Origin: Pseudomonadota bacterium
GTDB taxonomy: Bacteria; Pseudomonadota; Alphaproteobacteria; Rhizobiales; Hyphomicrobiaceae
DNA length: 64,000 nucleotides
Assembly (NCBI GenBank): GCA_018242295.1
Contig: JAFECE010000002.1
Location: forward strand, 303,646 to 367,645
Reading direction: 5' to 3'
Both the position numbers and the translations under genes were made by a program. The notes below the pieces were generated by a model. That model searched no databases, was not told where the DNA came from, and saw only the letters and a program-made list of their open reading frames with translations. Below, piece by piece: positions 27,755-37,085 of the stretch; position 1 is the stretch's first letter, and the number at the start of each line of letters is the position of its first letter.

Positions 27755-28612
27755 ATGCGTAAAAGCGTTGCGTTGATCGCGTTTGTTTTACTTCAGTCGA
27801 CCGGAGCATTTGCCGATGGCAGCGGGGGCAGCCTGAAGGATTCGCCCGCTCCGATCGTCGCTGCATATGACGGCTGGTCCGGCTTTTCCGTTGGCGCTGG
27901 CGTGGGCGCCGCGAGCATCGATCAGAATGCCATTGCGTCTGCAAAGCGAACGGACATTTTTTGCTTTTGGTGGTGCTCTTATCCCAAGGATCACTACGTT
28001 TCGGGCGCGATGAACGATGATTCCTGGAACGTTTTCGGCACGGTGCAGGTGGGTTACGACCGGCTCATTAGCGACCGTTTCCTGATCGGCGCCTTTGCTG
28101 ACTACGACTTTTATCCAAACGGCGATGAGAGTGCCTCGGTGAGTTCTAAGCATAAGTCGCTCACCGGTGACCTCGACCGCTCGGGAGCATGGACCGTCGG
28201 CGGCAGGCTTGGCTACTTGGTAACGCCTCGGGTCCTAGTCTACGGATTGGGCGGCTTCTCGCGCCTGAACCAGAAGGGCGAAGTAACGGCCGACTTCAAC
28301 TACTATCATTTGCCGACGAGCGTGACGCTGAAAGCGGGCGATGTCGATGGCTGGACGGTCGGCGGCGGTATCGAGACCAAGCTCGACAGGATCGACAAGA
28401 GACTGTCTCTCAAGCTCGAGTATCGGTACTCGCAATTCGACGGCGAAAGCGGCAGCGGCTTTGACAAGGCCGACTCATACAAGTGGTGGGTGTTGCACTG
28501 CGCCACGGAAAAAGCCCGCTTCAACATCGACGATGCGACCGTGCAGTCGGTCCGCGCTGTGCTCGTCTGGAAATTACAGGCAGACGCAACGCCGATCGAA
28601 CCGCTCAAGTAG
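27755..28612 (+). CDS. Outer-membrane beta-barrel protein (Omp25/Omp31-like)
   Basis: 285 residues from ATG 27755 (a GTG at 27752 is adjacent). A Sec signal peptide ends near residue 20 (TGAFADG). The alternating hydrophobic/aromatic pattern includes WSGFSVGAGVGAASI, QVGYDRLISDRFLIGAFADY, GGRLGYLVTPRVLVYGLGGFS and LKLEYRYSQFDG. That matches the eight-stranded porin-like OmpA-type barrel family of alphaproteobacteria. A loop holds the pair CFWWC near residue 69, which is unusual. A strong terminator follows. Confidence 0.85.
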   Translation: MRKSVALIAFVLLQSTGAFADGSGGSLKDSPAPIVAAYDGWSGFSVGAGVGAASIDQNAIASAKRTDIFCFWWCSYPKDHYVSGAMNDDSWNVFGTVQVGYDRLISDRFLIGAFADYDFYPNGDESASVSSKHKSLTGDLDRSGAWTVGGRLGYLVTPRVLVYGLGGFSRLNQKGEVTADFNYYHLPTSVTLKAGDVDGWTVGGGIETKLDRIDKRLSLKLEYRYSQFDGESGSGFDKADSYKWWVLHCATEKARFNIDDATVQSVRAVLVWKLQADATPIEPLK

Positions 28613-28637
28613 CGGCCGGCGAACAACAATGACTTGA

Positions 28638-28678
28638 GGGTACCTCCCGGAAGTCGTGCGTCGGAGGTGCCCTTTTTT
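28638..28678 (+). terminator. Rho-independent terminator after the outer-membrane protein gene
   Basis: Stem GGGTACCTCC (28638-28647) with GGAGGTGCCC (28663-28672), one G-T pair, followed by T6 at 28673-28678. Classical structure. Confidence 0.88.
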
Positions 28679-28698
28679 ATTCCACGTTTCGTAGACTC

Positions 28699-28995
28699 TC
28701 ACCCGCCCGCAATCGCTCCGACGATAAGAAACGGCTTCGATCCAGCCGTCACTTCGTCCGGCAGTGGCGCGTCCATCGGCTCGTGCGAGAGATCGCGCTG
28801 ACACGCAAAAAATCTCAAGAACGGCCGGCGCCGCTGCGTGGCATGATCGCGAATGGTTCCGCGCAAGACCGGATATCGCCTCTCGAGCGCATCGAGCAGT
28901 GACTGCTGCGTCGCTTTCCCATCCACGTCGAGCAGAATTTCGCCGTTGATATTCGCGTGCATCCTGAGATGCGACGGCAGTACGACGCGGATCAT
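28699..28995 (-). CDS. MoaD/ThiS-like ubiquitin-fold protein ending in Gly-Gly
   Basis: 98 residues from ATG 28995; the ATG overlaps the stop of the upstream BNR-repeat gene (ATGA), so the pair is coupled. The beta-grasp layout shows [13 protein letters not shown] at the start, [19 protein letters not shown] as the helix, and a C-terminus [11 protein letters not shown] with a terminal Gly-Gly, as needed for adenylation and thiocarboxylation in sulfur carriers. It lacks neighbours such as MoaE, ThiG or an E1-like enzyme. It may be a sulfur carrier or a modifier for its partner; the role is unproved. Confidence 0.78.
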   Translation of the reverse strand: MIRVVLPSHLRMHANINGEILLDVDGKATQQSLLDALERRYPVLRGTIRDHATQRRRPFLRFFACQRDLSHEPMDAPLPDEVTAGSKPFLIVGAIAGG

Positions 28996-30107
28996 GTGAG
29001 CGTTTGGACCTCCACCGAGAGCACGGGTGGCAAATCGTGAACAATGGCGCTCCAGGTATCGCCCGCATCGGCGGAAGCATACACTTGCCCGCCCGTGGTG
29101 CCGAAATAAACGCCGCACGCGTCGAGCGTATCTACGGCCATCGCGTCCCTAAGCACATTGACGTAGCAGTTCGATTGCGGCAGGCCGTTTGTTAGCGGCT
29201 CCCAGTCCTGGCCACCGGAGCGGCTACGCCAAACTTGCAGCTTGCCCTCGATCGGAAAGTGCTCAGAGTCGCTCTTGATGGGAACGACATAAATCGTTTC
29301 TGGCTCGTGCGCATGGACATCGATCGCGAACCCGAAATCCGTCGGCAGGTTGCCGCTGACCTCGTGCCAGGAATTGCCGGCATCGTCGCTGCGCATCACG
29401 TCCCAATGCTTTTGCATGAACAGCACATTAGGCCGAGAAGGATGCATCGCGAGGCGGTGAACGCAGTGGCCGACTTCAGCATGCGGGTCCGGTATGTGCT
29501 CCGACCTGAGCCCCTTGTTGATCGGCTGCCAAGTTTCGCCGCCGTCATTCGTTCTGAATGCGCCAGCCGCGGAAATCGCGATGAACATCCGCTTCGGATC
29601 GACAGGATCGAGCAGAATGGTGTGCAGGCACATGCCGCCCGCTCCGGGCATCCAATGCGCTCCCGATCCATGACCGCGTAGGCCGGAAAGTTCGGCCCAG
29701 GATTTTCCTCCATCATTCGAACGGAACAAGGCGGCGTCCTCGACCCCGGCAAAGACCGTATCCGGGTCGGTGACCGACGGCTCGAGATGCCAGACGCGCT
29801 TGAACTCCCAAGGATGCGGCGTGCCATCGTACCATTGGTGTGTGCCCGGAACGCCATCGTAGGCGAACTTGTTGTCGACGGGCTCCCAGGTCTTTCCGCC
29901 ATCGTCGGATCGCTGGATCTGCTGCCCGAACCAACTGCTCGACTGCGACGCATAAATCCGGTTTGGATCGGCCCGAGATCCTTTGACATGATAAATTTCC
30001 CAACCGGCAAAGTGGGGACCGCTGACGTCCCAAGATTTGCGCTTGCCGTCTGCCGTGAGAATGAAGGCACCTTTCCGGGTTCCAACCAATACACGTACGC
30101 CTGTCAT
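28992..30107 (-). CDS. BNR/sialidase-like beta-propeller protein
   Basis: 371 residues with repeated Asp-box motifs: [10 protein letters not shown] (about 66-75), [41 protein letters not shown] and SADAGDTW, one per propeller blade. It has no signal peptide, so it should be cytoplasmic. Catalytic sialidase residues are not evident; the fold is more likely a binding scaffold similar to VPS10/photosystem-assembly propellers. It has a fixed partner, the ubiquitin-like protein directly downstream. Confidence 0.85.
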   Translation of the reverse strand: MTGVRVLVGTRKGAFILTADGKRKSWDVSGPHFAGWEIYHVKGSRADPNRIYASQSSSWFGQQIQRSDDGGKTWEPVDNKFAYDGVPGTHQWYDGTPHPWEFKRVWHLEPSVTDPDTVFAGVEDAALFRSNDGGKSWAELSGLRGHGSGAHWMPGAGGMCLHTILLDPVDPKRMFIAISAAGAFRTNDGGETWQPINKGLRSEHIPDPHAEVGHCVHRLAMHPSRPNVLFMQKHWDVMRSDDAGNSWHEVSGNLPTDFGFAIDVHAHEPETIYVVPIKSDSEHFPIEGKLQVWRSRSGGQDWEPLTNGLPQSNCYVNVLRDAMAVDTLDACGVYFGTTGGQVYASADAGDTWSAIVHDLPPVLSVEVQTLT

Positions 30108-30381
30108 CGCATTCCTCGCCCAAGTTGTTGCGCCGTTCGCCGATGTTCAGATGTTTTAGTTATTTTGTCAGGTTGCCATTCTCCATTGGCGTTCCACCGC
30201 TTGGAACCTTTGTGGTGATGTGTGACTTTTATTAGAACGACTCTACAGACATCGCCGTGTTTTGGGAAATCTGGCGCCGCTTCTGTTCCGAGGACAGCAG
30301 GGCGCGGACATCTACCGGCTGGCAGCGATATAGAAGTTCAACTATATCGTATGCGAAAAATGTCATTCGGGATCTTCACCG

Positions 30382-31299
30382 ATGTTTGTTCGCCAAATGA
30401 GCTACCTGGTGGCGCTTGCCCGCGAAAAGCATTTCTCGCGTGCCGCTGAACGCTGTCACGTGACCCAATCGACACTGTCATCCGGTCTCAAAGCGCTGGA
30501 ACGCGAACTCGATATGCGCCTTGTCATTCGCGGGCCCAGATTTTTGGGATTGACGCCCGAAGGCGAACGCGTCGTCGCCTGGGCATCGCAGATCATATCT
30601 GACTATGAGAATCTCAAACAGGAGGTGGAGGGCATCCGCGAAGGATTGAATGGTACATTGCGGTTCGGAGTCATTCCTGCAGCCATGCCGGCCGTGGCCA
30701 AGCTTACGTCTCCGTTTTGTGCCAAGCATCCGCACGTGACGGTCGATGTGCGATCGATGTCGTCCATCGACATTCAGAATGCGCTCGACAAATTTGAGAT
30801 CGATGCTGGTCTTACCTACCTCGACAACGAGCCCCTCGCGAATATCCGTAAGAAACCCCTCTATCGCGAGAGATATCTTTTCGTGACGCATGCAGATGGC
30901 CCGCTTGCGCAGACGGATGCCATTACGTGGCGCGATGCGACCGCCGAGAATTTATGCTTGTTGCATGAGAGCATGCAAAACCGCCGGGTCTTGAACAATC
31001 TCGTGGGATCACTCGGTCTGAAGTTGGCGCCGACCGTCACATCCGACTCTTTCTTGGCAGTCTGCTCGCACGTCTGCAGTGGCGAATGGTCGAGCATCAT
31101 TCCGCACACTTTTTCTTTTATTTTCCGAGGATGCAAGGAATTGGCTTTGGTCAATCTCATCGATCCCGTTCATAGCCAGGCGATCGGTCTCGTCGCCTCG
31201 GCCCGCGACCCCCTGTCTCCGCTCGCGCATGCGCTGATGCATTGCGCCGGACGCCTCGACATTGATCAGTTCGGGATCGAGACTGTCGACAAGGTTTGA
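30382..31299 (+). CDS. LysR-family transcriptional regulator
   Basis: 305 residues. The N-terminal winged helix-turn-helix (about 4-62) contains HFSRAAERCHVTQSTLSSGL and ELDMRLVIRG. The effector-binding domain (about 88-295) begins LNGTLRFGVIPA. It lies directly upstream of, and in the same direction as, the formate dehydrogenase gene, with 255 bases between. It may control that gene in response to formate or a C1 signal, which is inference from position. A TGATCGA/TCGATCA hairpin (31297-31315) spans its stop. Confidence 0.9.
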   Translation: MFVRQMSYLVALAREKHFSRAAERCHVTQSTLSSGLKALERELDMRLVIRGPRFLGLTPEGERVVAWASQIISDYENLKQEVEGIREGLNGTLRFGVIPAAMPAVAKLTSPFCAKHPHVTVDVRSMSSIDIQNALDKFEIDAGLTYLDNEPLANIRKKPLYRERYLFVTHADGPLAQTDAITWRDATAENLCLLHESMQNRRVLNNLVGSLGLKLAPTVTSDSFLAVCSHVCSGEWSSIIPHTFSFIFRGCKELALVNLIDPVHSQAIGLVASARDPLSPLAHALMHCAGRLDIDQFGIETVDKV

Positions 31300-31554
31300 T
31301 CGACGGGATCGATCATCCAACAAATCTCGTGCGTTTGACCTGGTCGCCTTTGTCGTTGAGGCTGCGCAAGCCTCGGCAAAAAATAGAGCTTTCAAAGAAA
31401 GCCGATTGCCAAGGCGGGGAAGCGCGAGGAGCGATGATCGTGTTCTGCTAACGACGAACGCGGTGCGTTCAACCCTCACAGACAGCTTGTCACTCGTTCG
31501 AGGCATCTCGGACGAAGCGCCGCCTCATGGCCAATTCCATGACGGAGAAAGACC

Positions 31555-32754
31555 ATGGCTAAGATCGTATGTGTTCTCTACGACGACCCGGTAGGGGGCT
31601 ATCCCAAATCGTATGCTCGGGACGATATCCCGGTGATCACCAAATATCCCGACGGCCAAACCACGCCGACGCCGTCGGCAATCGATTTCAAGCCGGGTGA
31701 ATTGCTGGGCAGCGTGTCCGGCGAACTTGGCCTTCGCAAGTTCCTGGAGAAGGCGGGGCACACTCTCGTCGTCACGTCCGACAAGGATGGCAAGAATTCC
31801 AAGCTCGATCAAGAGCTGCACGACGCTGAAATCGTCATCTCGCAGCCCTTCTGGCCAGCCTACATGACGGCCGAGCGCATTGCAAAAGCTCCGAAGCTGA
31901 AGATGATCGTGACCGCCGGGATCGGCTCCGATCACACGGATCTGCAAGCCGCTATGGATCGCGGCATCACCGTGGCGGAGGTCACGTACTGCAACAGTAA
32001 CAGTGTCGCCGAGCACGTCGTAATGCAGATCCTCGCGCTCGTGCGGAATTATATTCCTTCGTACAATTGGGTGATCAAGGGCGGCTGGAATATCGCTGAT
32101 TGTGTCACCCGCTCGTACGATCTCGAAGGCATGCATATCGGCACGGTCGCGGCTGGACGCATTGGCCTGCGCGTCCTCCGCCTGCTCAAGCCCTACGACG
32201 TCCATCTCCATTACATGGATCGCCACAAGCTGCCGGATGCGGTCGAGAAGGAACTCAACCTCACGCATCACGACAGTGTCGAAAGCCTGACGAAAGTTTG
32301 CGACGTCGTAACGTTGAATTGCCCGCTTCATCCCGAAACCGAGCACATGATCAACGACAACACGCTGAAAAACTTCAAGCGCGGCGCTTATCTCGTGAAT
32401 ACCGCGCGTGGCAAACTGTGCGATCGCGATGCAATCGTTCGTGCGCTCGAAAGTGGCCAGCTCGCCGGCTATGCGGGCGACGTCTGGTTTCCGCAGCCGG
32501 CGCCGCAGGATCATCCATGGCGTACGATGCCGTATCACGGTATGACCCCGCACATCTCGGGCACGTCGCTTTCGGCCCAGGCGCGCTACGCGGCCGGAAC
32601 GCGAGAAATCCTTGAGTGCTACTTCGCAGGCAAGCCAATTCGGAACGAATATCTGATCGTTCAGGGTGGCAAGCTTGCTGGTGTCGGCGCCCACTCCTAC
32701 AGCGCTGGTAATGCTACGGGCGGCTCGGAAGAAGCGGCCAAGTTCAAACGCTAA
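31555..32754 (+). CDS. fdh: NAD-dependent formate dehydrogenase
   Basis: 399 residues, nearly the same length as, and closely similar along its whole length to, the Pseudomonas sp. 101 enzyme (VLYDDPVGGYPKSYARDD at the start, GGSEEAAKFKR at the end). It oxidises formate to CO2 with NAD+, the final energy-yielding step of methylotrophy in the cytoplasm. D-2-hydroxyacid-dehydrogenase fold; GTVAAGRIGLRVLR is the NAD-binding loop, NTARGKLCDR holds the catalytic Arg, and QPAPQDHPWR and GMTPHISGT hold the Gln and His. No metal or cofactor genes are needed. GGAGAAAG precedes the ATG. Confidence 0.96.
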   Translation: MAKIVCVLYDDPVGGYPKSYARDDIPVITKYPDGQTTPTPSAIDFKPGELLGSVSGELGLRKFLEKAGHTLVVTSDKDGKNSKLDQELHDAEIVISQPFWPAYMTAERIAKAPKLKMIVTAGIGSDHTDLQAAMDRGITVAEVTYCNSNSVAEHVVMQILALVRNYIPSYNWVIKGGWNIADCVTRSYDLEGMHIGTVAAGRIGLRVLRLLKPYDVHLHYMDRHKLPDAVEKELNLTHHDSVESLTKVCDVVTLNCPLHPETEHMINDNTLKNFKRGAYLVNTARGKLCDRDAIVRALESGQLAGYAGDVWFPQPAPQDHPWRTMPYHGMTPHISGTSLSAQARYAAGTREILECYFAGKPIRNEYLIVQGGKLAGVGAHSYSAGNATGGSEEAAKFKR

Positions 32755-32764
32755 CGCGCGGTTT

Positions 32765-32795
32765 GGCGGACGCATCCAAGGGGCGTGCGTCCGCC
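32765..32795 (+). terminator. Hairpin between formate dehydrogenase and HPP genes
   Basis: Perfect 10-bp stem GGCGGACGCA (32765-32774) and TGCGTCCGCC (32786-32795). Only a short T-poor tail (ATCTCCTT) follows, so it may attenuate readthrough into the next gene or stabilise the fdh transcript. Confidence 0.55.
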
Positions 32796-32830
32796 ATCTC
32801 CTTGACATCCAGTTTATTGAAGAGGGTCGA

Positions 32831-33328
32831 ATGGATCAGCGTGTCGCCCCGGCCGGCGGCCTGGCGTGGCTCAGGGGACGGCCATGGCGAGCTTCCGTTC
32901 TCGCGGGCTTCGGCGGATTTCTGATCATCGGCGCGCTTGCGCTCGTGAGGGACGCGACAGCGCTGCCGCTGATTATCCCGCCGTTCGGAGCATCGTGCGT
33001 TCTCGTATTTGGCGCTCCGGCAAGTCCGTTTGCGCGGCCAAGGAACGTCATTTGCGGGCATCTGATAGCGGCATTGATGGGTTTCTTCGCGACCTGGTTA
33101 TTCGGATTCGGTGTGCTGGGTGTCGCCGCAGGAGTTGGTTTGGCGATCGCCACGATGATGATGACGGATACCGTCCACCCGCCAGCAGGAGCAAACCCGA
33201 TCGTCGTGGCTCTGCTGCACCCAGACTTGTCGTTCCTTATCGTTCCGGTTCTGGTCGGAGCCACGGCAATTGTCGCGAGCGCCAAGCTTTACAATGCGCT
33301 GAGCAGAGCCGTCGCGATTGCCGGTTAG
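32831..33328 (+). CDS. HPP-family integral membrane protein
   Basis: 165 residues from ATG 32831, preceded by AGAGGG; the longer in-frame start overlaps fdh. Four hydrophobic helices (about 24-42, 49-65, 80-110 and 136-160). FGASCVLVFGAPASPFARPRNV and TDTVHPPAGANPI contain the His-Pro-Pro signature that names the family. Some plant and cyanobacterial HPP proteins have been linked to nitrite transport. Its position after fdh makes small-anion (formate) transport a fair guess, without proof. Confidence 0.85.
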   Translation: MDQRVAPAGGLAWLRGRPWRASVLAGFGGFLIIGALALVRDATALPLIIPPFGASCVLVFGAPASPFARPRNVICGHLIAALMGFFATWLFGFGVLGVAAGVGLAIATMMMTDTVHPPAGANPIVVALLHPDLSFLIVPVLVGATAIVASAKLYNALSRAVAIAG

Positions 33329-33343
33329 CTCCCGGCAAACAAC

Positions 33344-33381
33344 GTCGATGGCGCGGTCCGCTTTGAGGCCGCGCCATCGAC
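33344..33381. terminator. Bidirectional hairpin between HPP and xoxF
   Basis: Perfect 13-bp stem GTCGATGGCGCGG (33344-33356) and CCGCGCCATCGAC (33369-33381) between two converging genes. There is no T-run on either side, so its termination strength is uncertain, but its place and stability suggest it. Confidence 0.6.
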
Positions 33382-33400
33382 TGGAGTGTATAGAGCGATT

Positions 33401-35224
33401 TTAGCTCGGCAGTCCCCAGACCGTCAGCGAACCTCCGAGAGCTGTGTAATTGCTGAGGGAGGCATACCCGCCAACGGCTCCAAGGCCGTCGGTTGGGTTG
33501 GTCAATCCGGCGGCGAGACCTATGCCGGCCCATCCACCAACGCCCGAGTAGACACCGATGTACTGCTTACCCTTGTGCTCGTAGGTAAAGACGTTGCCTA
33601 TGATGCCGGACGGCGTTTTGTATTTGTAGAGCTCCTTGCCGTCTTTCTGGGCGACGCACTTGAAATAACCTTCAAGTGTGCCGAAGCAGGCTATGCCGCC
33701 GGCCGTCGTCAATGCGCCTGACCACACCGAAAATTCTTCAGGCTTCGACCAGACGATTTTTCCCTTGGACGCGTCCCAGGCGATGAAGTTGCCCATGTTG
33801 GTACCCCCTGGCGCAGGGAACATGGAGAGCGTGGCGCCCACAAAGGGCTGACCGGCCGTATACGAAACCTTGAAGGGTTCGTAGTCCATGCAGACGTGGT
33901 TCGTCGGAACGTAGAAAAGTCCCGTCATCGGCGAATACGACGCCGGCTGCTGGTCCTTCGAACCGAGAGCCGCGGGGCAAACGTTCTTGGTGTTGAAGTC
34001 TTGGCCATTCTTGAACGTCGATTTGCTTGCGACGCGCACTGGCCGGCCATAATCCGCACTATTCGGATCGAGGTCGATGCTGGTCGCCCAATTGACGGCC
34101 GGATCGAACTTGTCGGCGACGAGCGGCAGGCCGCTCTTGCGATCGAGCGTATAGCCGAAGCCGTTGCGATCGAAGTGGACGAGCACATTGTGCTTTTCGC
34201 CCTTGATGTCCAAGTTATCTGCGAGAATCATCTCGTTGATGCCGTCATAATCCCATTCATCGAACGGCGTCATTTGATAGGCCCATGCCGCCATGCCCGT
34301 ATCAGGGTCGCGAGCAAAAATCGTCATGGTCCATTTCTGGTCGATTGGCTTGCCGCCAGGGCCGGCGCGTTGCACCGGGTTCCACGTTCCCGGATTTGCC
34401 GTGCCGTAGTAGATCAGGTTCAGCGCAGGGTCGTAGGCGTACCAGCCCCATGTCGAGCCGCCGCCAATTTTCCACTGGTCGCCGTTCCATGTTTTGAGCG
34501 AACTATCCGGCCCGACGGGCTTGCCGAGCGACATGGTCTTTTCCGGGTCGATCAGCATTTCCTTATCGGGCCCGGTCGAGAAAGCGCGCCAAGCCAATTT
34601 GCCGTCGGAAATATTGTAGGCGGTCAGGCGCCCGTGAATTCCGAACTCGGCGCCGGAAATGCCGACAATGACCTTGTCCTTGACGATAAGGGGAGCGCTC
34701 GTCCCGGTCTCGCCAACCTTGGGATCACCGTTTTTGACTTTCCAGATTTCCTTGCCGGTCTTGGCATCGAGAGCGACCAGGAAGGTATCGGCCTGATAAA
34801 GGAAGATCTTGCCATCCGCATACTGAACACCGCGGTTCACGGTATCGCAACACATCACCGGAACGACGGAGGGGTCCTGCTTAGGCGTGTACTTCCACAT
34901 AATCTTCTGATTGTCGTCGAGGTTCAGTGCATAAACGATATTGGGGAAGGGCGTATGCACGTACATCGTGTCGCCGACGACAAGTGGTGAACCCTCGTGA
35001 CCTCTGAGAACGCCAGTTGAGAAACTCCACTGCGTTCTTAAAGTCCCGACATTTTCGGTATTGATTTGGTCGAGCTTCGAATAGCGCTGGTTGCTATAGT
35101 CGCCTTGCTGCATGGCCCAGTTTTTCGGGTTCTTCGTGGCCTCGACGACACTGTCGTTCGCCAAGGCCGGACCTACTGCGGCAACGAGCAGCCCGATCCC
35201 GCAGGTTATTGCGCTTAGTCGCAT
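33401..35224 (-). CDS. xoxF: Lanthanide-dependent PQQ methanol dehydrogenase XoxF
   Basis: 607 residues from ATG 35224, which has AAGGAG 7 bases upstream; a longer in-frame start is unsupported. Periplasmic quinoprotein oxidising methanol; signal peptide about 1-23. Eight-bladed propeller with the vicinal disulfide pair Cys125-Cys126 (VMCCDT), metal/PQQ ligands Glu193 (GAEFG) and Asn277, catalytic Asp325, and Asp327 in the DYD motif (EWDYDGIN). The second Asp, Ala in calcium-type MxaF, marks lanthanide dependence. No mxa, xoxG or xoxJ genes of the usual kind are adjacent; a diheme cytochrome diverges from it. Confidence 0.96.
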   Translation of the reverse strand: MRLSAITCGIGLLVAAVGPALANDSVVEATKNPKNWAMQQGDYSNQRYSKLDQINTENVGTLRTQWSFSTGVLRGHEGSPLVVGDTMYVHTPFPNIVYALNLDDNQKIMWKYTPKQDPSVVPVMCCDTVNRGVQYADGKIFLYQADTFLVALDAKTGKEIWKVKNGDPKVGETGTSAPLIVKDKVIVGISGAEFGIHGRLTAYNISDGKLAWRAFSTGPDKEMLIDPEKTMSLGKPVGPDSSLKTWNGDQWKIGGGSTWGWYAYDPALNLIYYGTANPGTWNPVQRAGPGGKPIDQKWTMTIFARDPDTGMAAWAYQMTPFDEWDYDGINEMILADNLDIKGEKHNVLVHFDRNGFGYTLDRKSGLPLVADKFDPAVNWATSIDLDPNSADYGRPVRVASKSTFKNGQDFNTKNVCPAALGSKDQQPASYSPMTGLFYVPTNHVCMDYEPFKVSYTAGQPFVGATLSMFPAPGGTNMGNFIAWDASKGKIVWSKPEEFSVWSGALTTAGGIACFGTLEGYFKCVAQKDGKELYKYKTPSGIIGNVFTYEHKGKQYIGVYSGVGGWAGIGLAAGLTNPTDGLGAVGGYASLSNYTALGGSLTVWGLPS

Positions 35225-35462
35225 GACAATTCTCCTTGCGCGCGCCGCCTGCCGATGCGGGGTGACGTACGCGCCGAAGAGAGACAATCCCAATGTCAAT
35301 TGCGGCTGGCCGTACCAATCAAATATCATGGAACTATTGCCGGGGACGTTGGTTTTGCTACGTGTTATCTATGTTTCTTTATGCACTCCACGAAACTCAT
35401 CTGATGTGCATCCGGGCCGATGGCTGCAAGTCCGCTTAATTCGTCATTGTGGGCGAGAGAAA

Positions 35463-35478
35463 TAAATAGATCTATTTA
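35463..35478. promoter_or_regulatory. Perfect 16-bp palindrome in the xoxF/cytochrome intergenic region
   Basis: TAAATAGATCTATTTA, a fully symmetric AT-rich site, ends 35 bases before the cytochrome ATG and lies about 240 bases upstream of xoxF. Its position suggests an operator for the cytochrome gene. The 288-base gap otherwise shows no gene. Confidence 0.5.
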
Positions 35479-35512
35479 AACGCGAATGCGGGATTGCTAG
35501 CGGAGTTGGGTA

Positions 35513-36121
35513 ATGACCGGAATCTCGCTGCGTATAGCTGTTGCGTGTGCATTGGCGGTAAGCACTTCGCTTTTTATCTGCAAAGTCGCGACAGCCCAGA
35601 CATTGAGCGATCTCACTCAGGTCTGTGCCGGTTGTCACGGTGATCAAGGGGTGCCGACAGAAAAGACGACGCCTGTCATTTGGGGCCAAAACCGCGATTA
35701 TCTTTTGAACCAACTTAACGATTTCAAAATCGGCCATCGCAAGAACGAACTCATGTCCCCCGTCGCAGATTCGTTGAGCCGGACGGACATGGAAGAACTC
35801 GCAACGTATTACTCCAAGCAGCCTTGGCCAAATCTTCAGCAGCCAACGCCGCCGGCGGACCTGCAGGTCGCCGCCCACGCTGTTTTAAATCCGCTCAATT
35901 GCCGAGGCTGCCATCAAATGCACTATCAAGGCGATAGGGTAAGGCCGCGCCTCGCTGGTCAGCGGGAAGAATATCTTCTGAAGACAATGACCGACTTCCA
36001 TACCGGCGAACGGACGAATTACATCGGCATGACCGTCCTGATGAAGTCCGTAGACGAAGCAGCCCTGAAGCCGGTCGCGGCTTATCTCGCAAGTCTGCAA
36101 ATAGCAGCTCATCCAAAATAG
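35513..36121 (+). CDS. Diheme c4-type cytochrome c
   Basis: 202 residues with a signal peptide (about 1-29, ending VATAQ). Two heme sites, CAGCH at 38-42 and CRGCH at 130-134, each in a class I domain of about 90 residues. Likely axial Met residues are MSPVA near 81 and MTVLM near 173. This is the c4/FccA layout. It diverges from xoxF and lies 2 kb from fccB, so it could accept electrons from methanol dehydrogenase or serve as the cytochrome subunit for sulfide dehydrogenase. The sequence alone does not decide. Confidence 0.88.
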   Translation: MTGISLRIAVACALAVSTSLFICKVATAQTLSDLTQVCAGCHGDQGVPTEKTTPVIWGQNRDYLLNQLNDFKIGHRKNELMSPVADSLSRTDMEELATYYSKQPWPNLQQPTPPADLQVAAHAVLNPLNCRGCHQMHYQGDRVRPRLAGQREEYLLKTMTDFHTGERTNYIGMTVLMKSVDEAALKPVAAYLASLQIAAHPK

Positions 36122-36343
36122 AAAGTCCGAATTCGTTGCGCGCAGAGCGGCGAAAAGTCCAAAACGGCTAATGTCCGGTCGCCTGCCTAACTTTGCTATT
36201 TGCTGTCGCCGGCACGCAAATTTGAATACCGAGTTGGGTGTCCGAACGGTGTCCACAGATCAACTGCTTCCCGCGTAAACTTGAGCTTTCGCACAGCGCT
36301 GCCGTGTGCAACGGTTCGGAAAATGCTCTTAAGGAATATTTTG

Positions 36344-37066
36344 ATGTGCGTCCGGATCGCAATCGTTGGCCTCTTGTTTCTCCTGCCTCTTACTTCGCAA
36401 GCTCAGGCGGATGATTGGTCCGGGCTCTCCTTTGGGGCGTACACAGGCATTGGTCTTTCCCACAACTCTGCCAGAAGCTCTACCTTCAACGAGTCCTCTT
36501 TTGGCGCGGCACAATCCCTCCCTTCGGATGCTACCGAGTGGAGCGGCGGGTTCGCGCTCTCGGCCAATTGGCGAATGCAAAATGCGGTCGTCGGAATAGG
36601 GGTAGAACTTGATCCATTCGGCGCAACACAGCAAATGAGGTGCCGCTTGATCTGGATGGATGGGCTTAACAGCAATGTGTTCGTCACAGATGAAGTCATT
36701 GGTAAGTGCTATCGAGACGTCTCGTGGTCAGCAAGCGTTGTGGGAAGGCTTGGATGGTTGGCTTCAGAGTCTACGTTGCTGTATGGCCTGGGCGGCTGGA
36801 CAACTTCGAGGATCAGACAAAACTTTGAGTGGCCTTCTTCACTCGATCCCACTTCCGCAAACTTGAACGGCACGACTGTGGGAGGCGGGGTGGAGCATCG
36901 CCTTACAGAAAATTGGCATGTTGCAGTAGAGTTTCGAGCGACAATGTTCGAAGCAAGAAGTGTCAGGACAGTTTCCAAAGAGCTGGACGCGCCTCAGACG
37001 ACTGTGGTCGGTGGAGATGTCGAAACTGTACGGCTGGGCCTATCGTATATAGTTCCGCTGCGCTGA
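36344..37066 (+). CDS. Outer-membrane beta-barrel protein
   Basis: 240 residues from ATG 36344, with AAGGA 8 bases upstream; ATG 36323 is possible but lacks a site. The signal peptide ends near 23 (SQAQADD). Barrel strands: WSGLSFGAYTGIGLSHN, GGFALSANWRMQN, VVGRLGWLASESTLLYGLGGW, GGGVEHRLTENWHVAVEF and VRLGLSYIVPLR with a C-terminal-type Arg. Same general family as the protein at 27.8 kb but clearly a different sequence. Two cysteines lie in a loop. A single gene converging on soxZ. Confidence 0.78.
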   Translation: MCVRIAIVGLLFLLPLTSQAQADDWSGLSFGAYTGIGLSHNSARSSTFNESSFGAAQSLPSDATEWSGGFALSANWRMQNAVVGIGVELDPFGATQQMRCRLIWMDGLNSNVFVTDEVIGKCYRDVSWSASVVGRLGWLASESTLLYGLGGWTTSRIRQNFEWPSSLDPTSANLNGTTVGGGVEHRLTENWHVAVEFRATMFEARSVRTVSKELDAPQTTVVGGDVETVRLGLSYIVPLR

Positions 37067-37085
37067 AACGAGTGTGCATGCTGAT

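Noticed and set aside
31525-32808. 427-codon open frame antisense to formate dehydrogenase
   Set aside because: The sense product matches formate dehydrogenase along its whole length. The antisense translation shows no family and no ribosome site.
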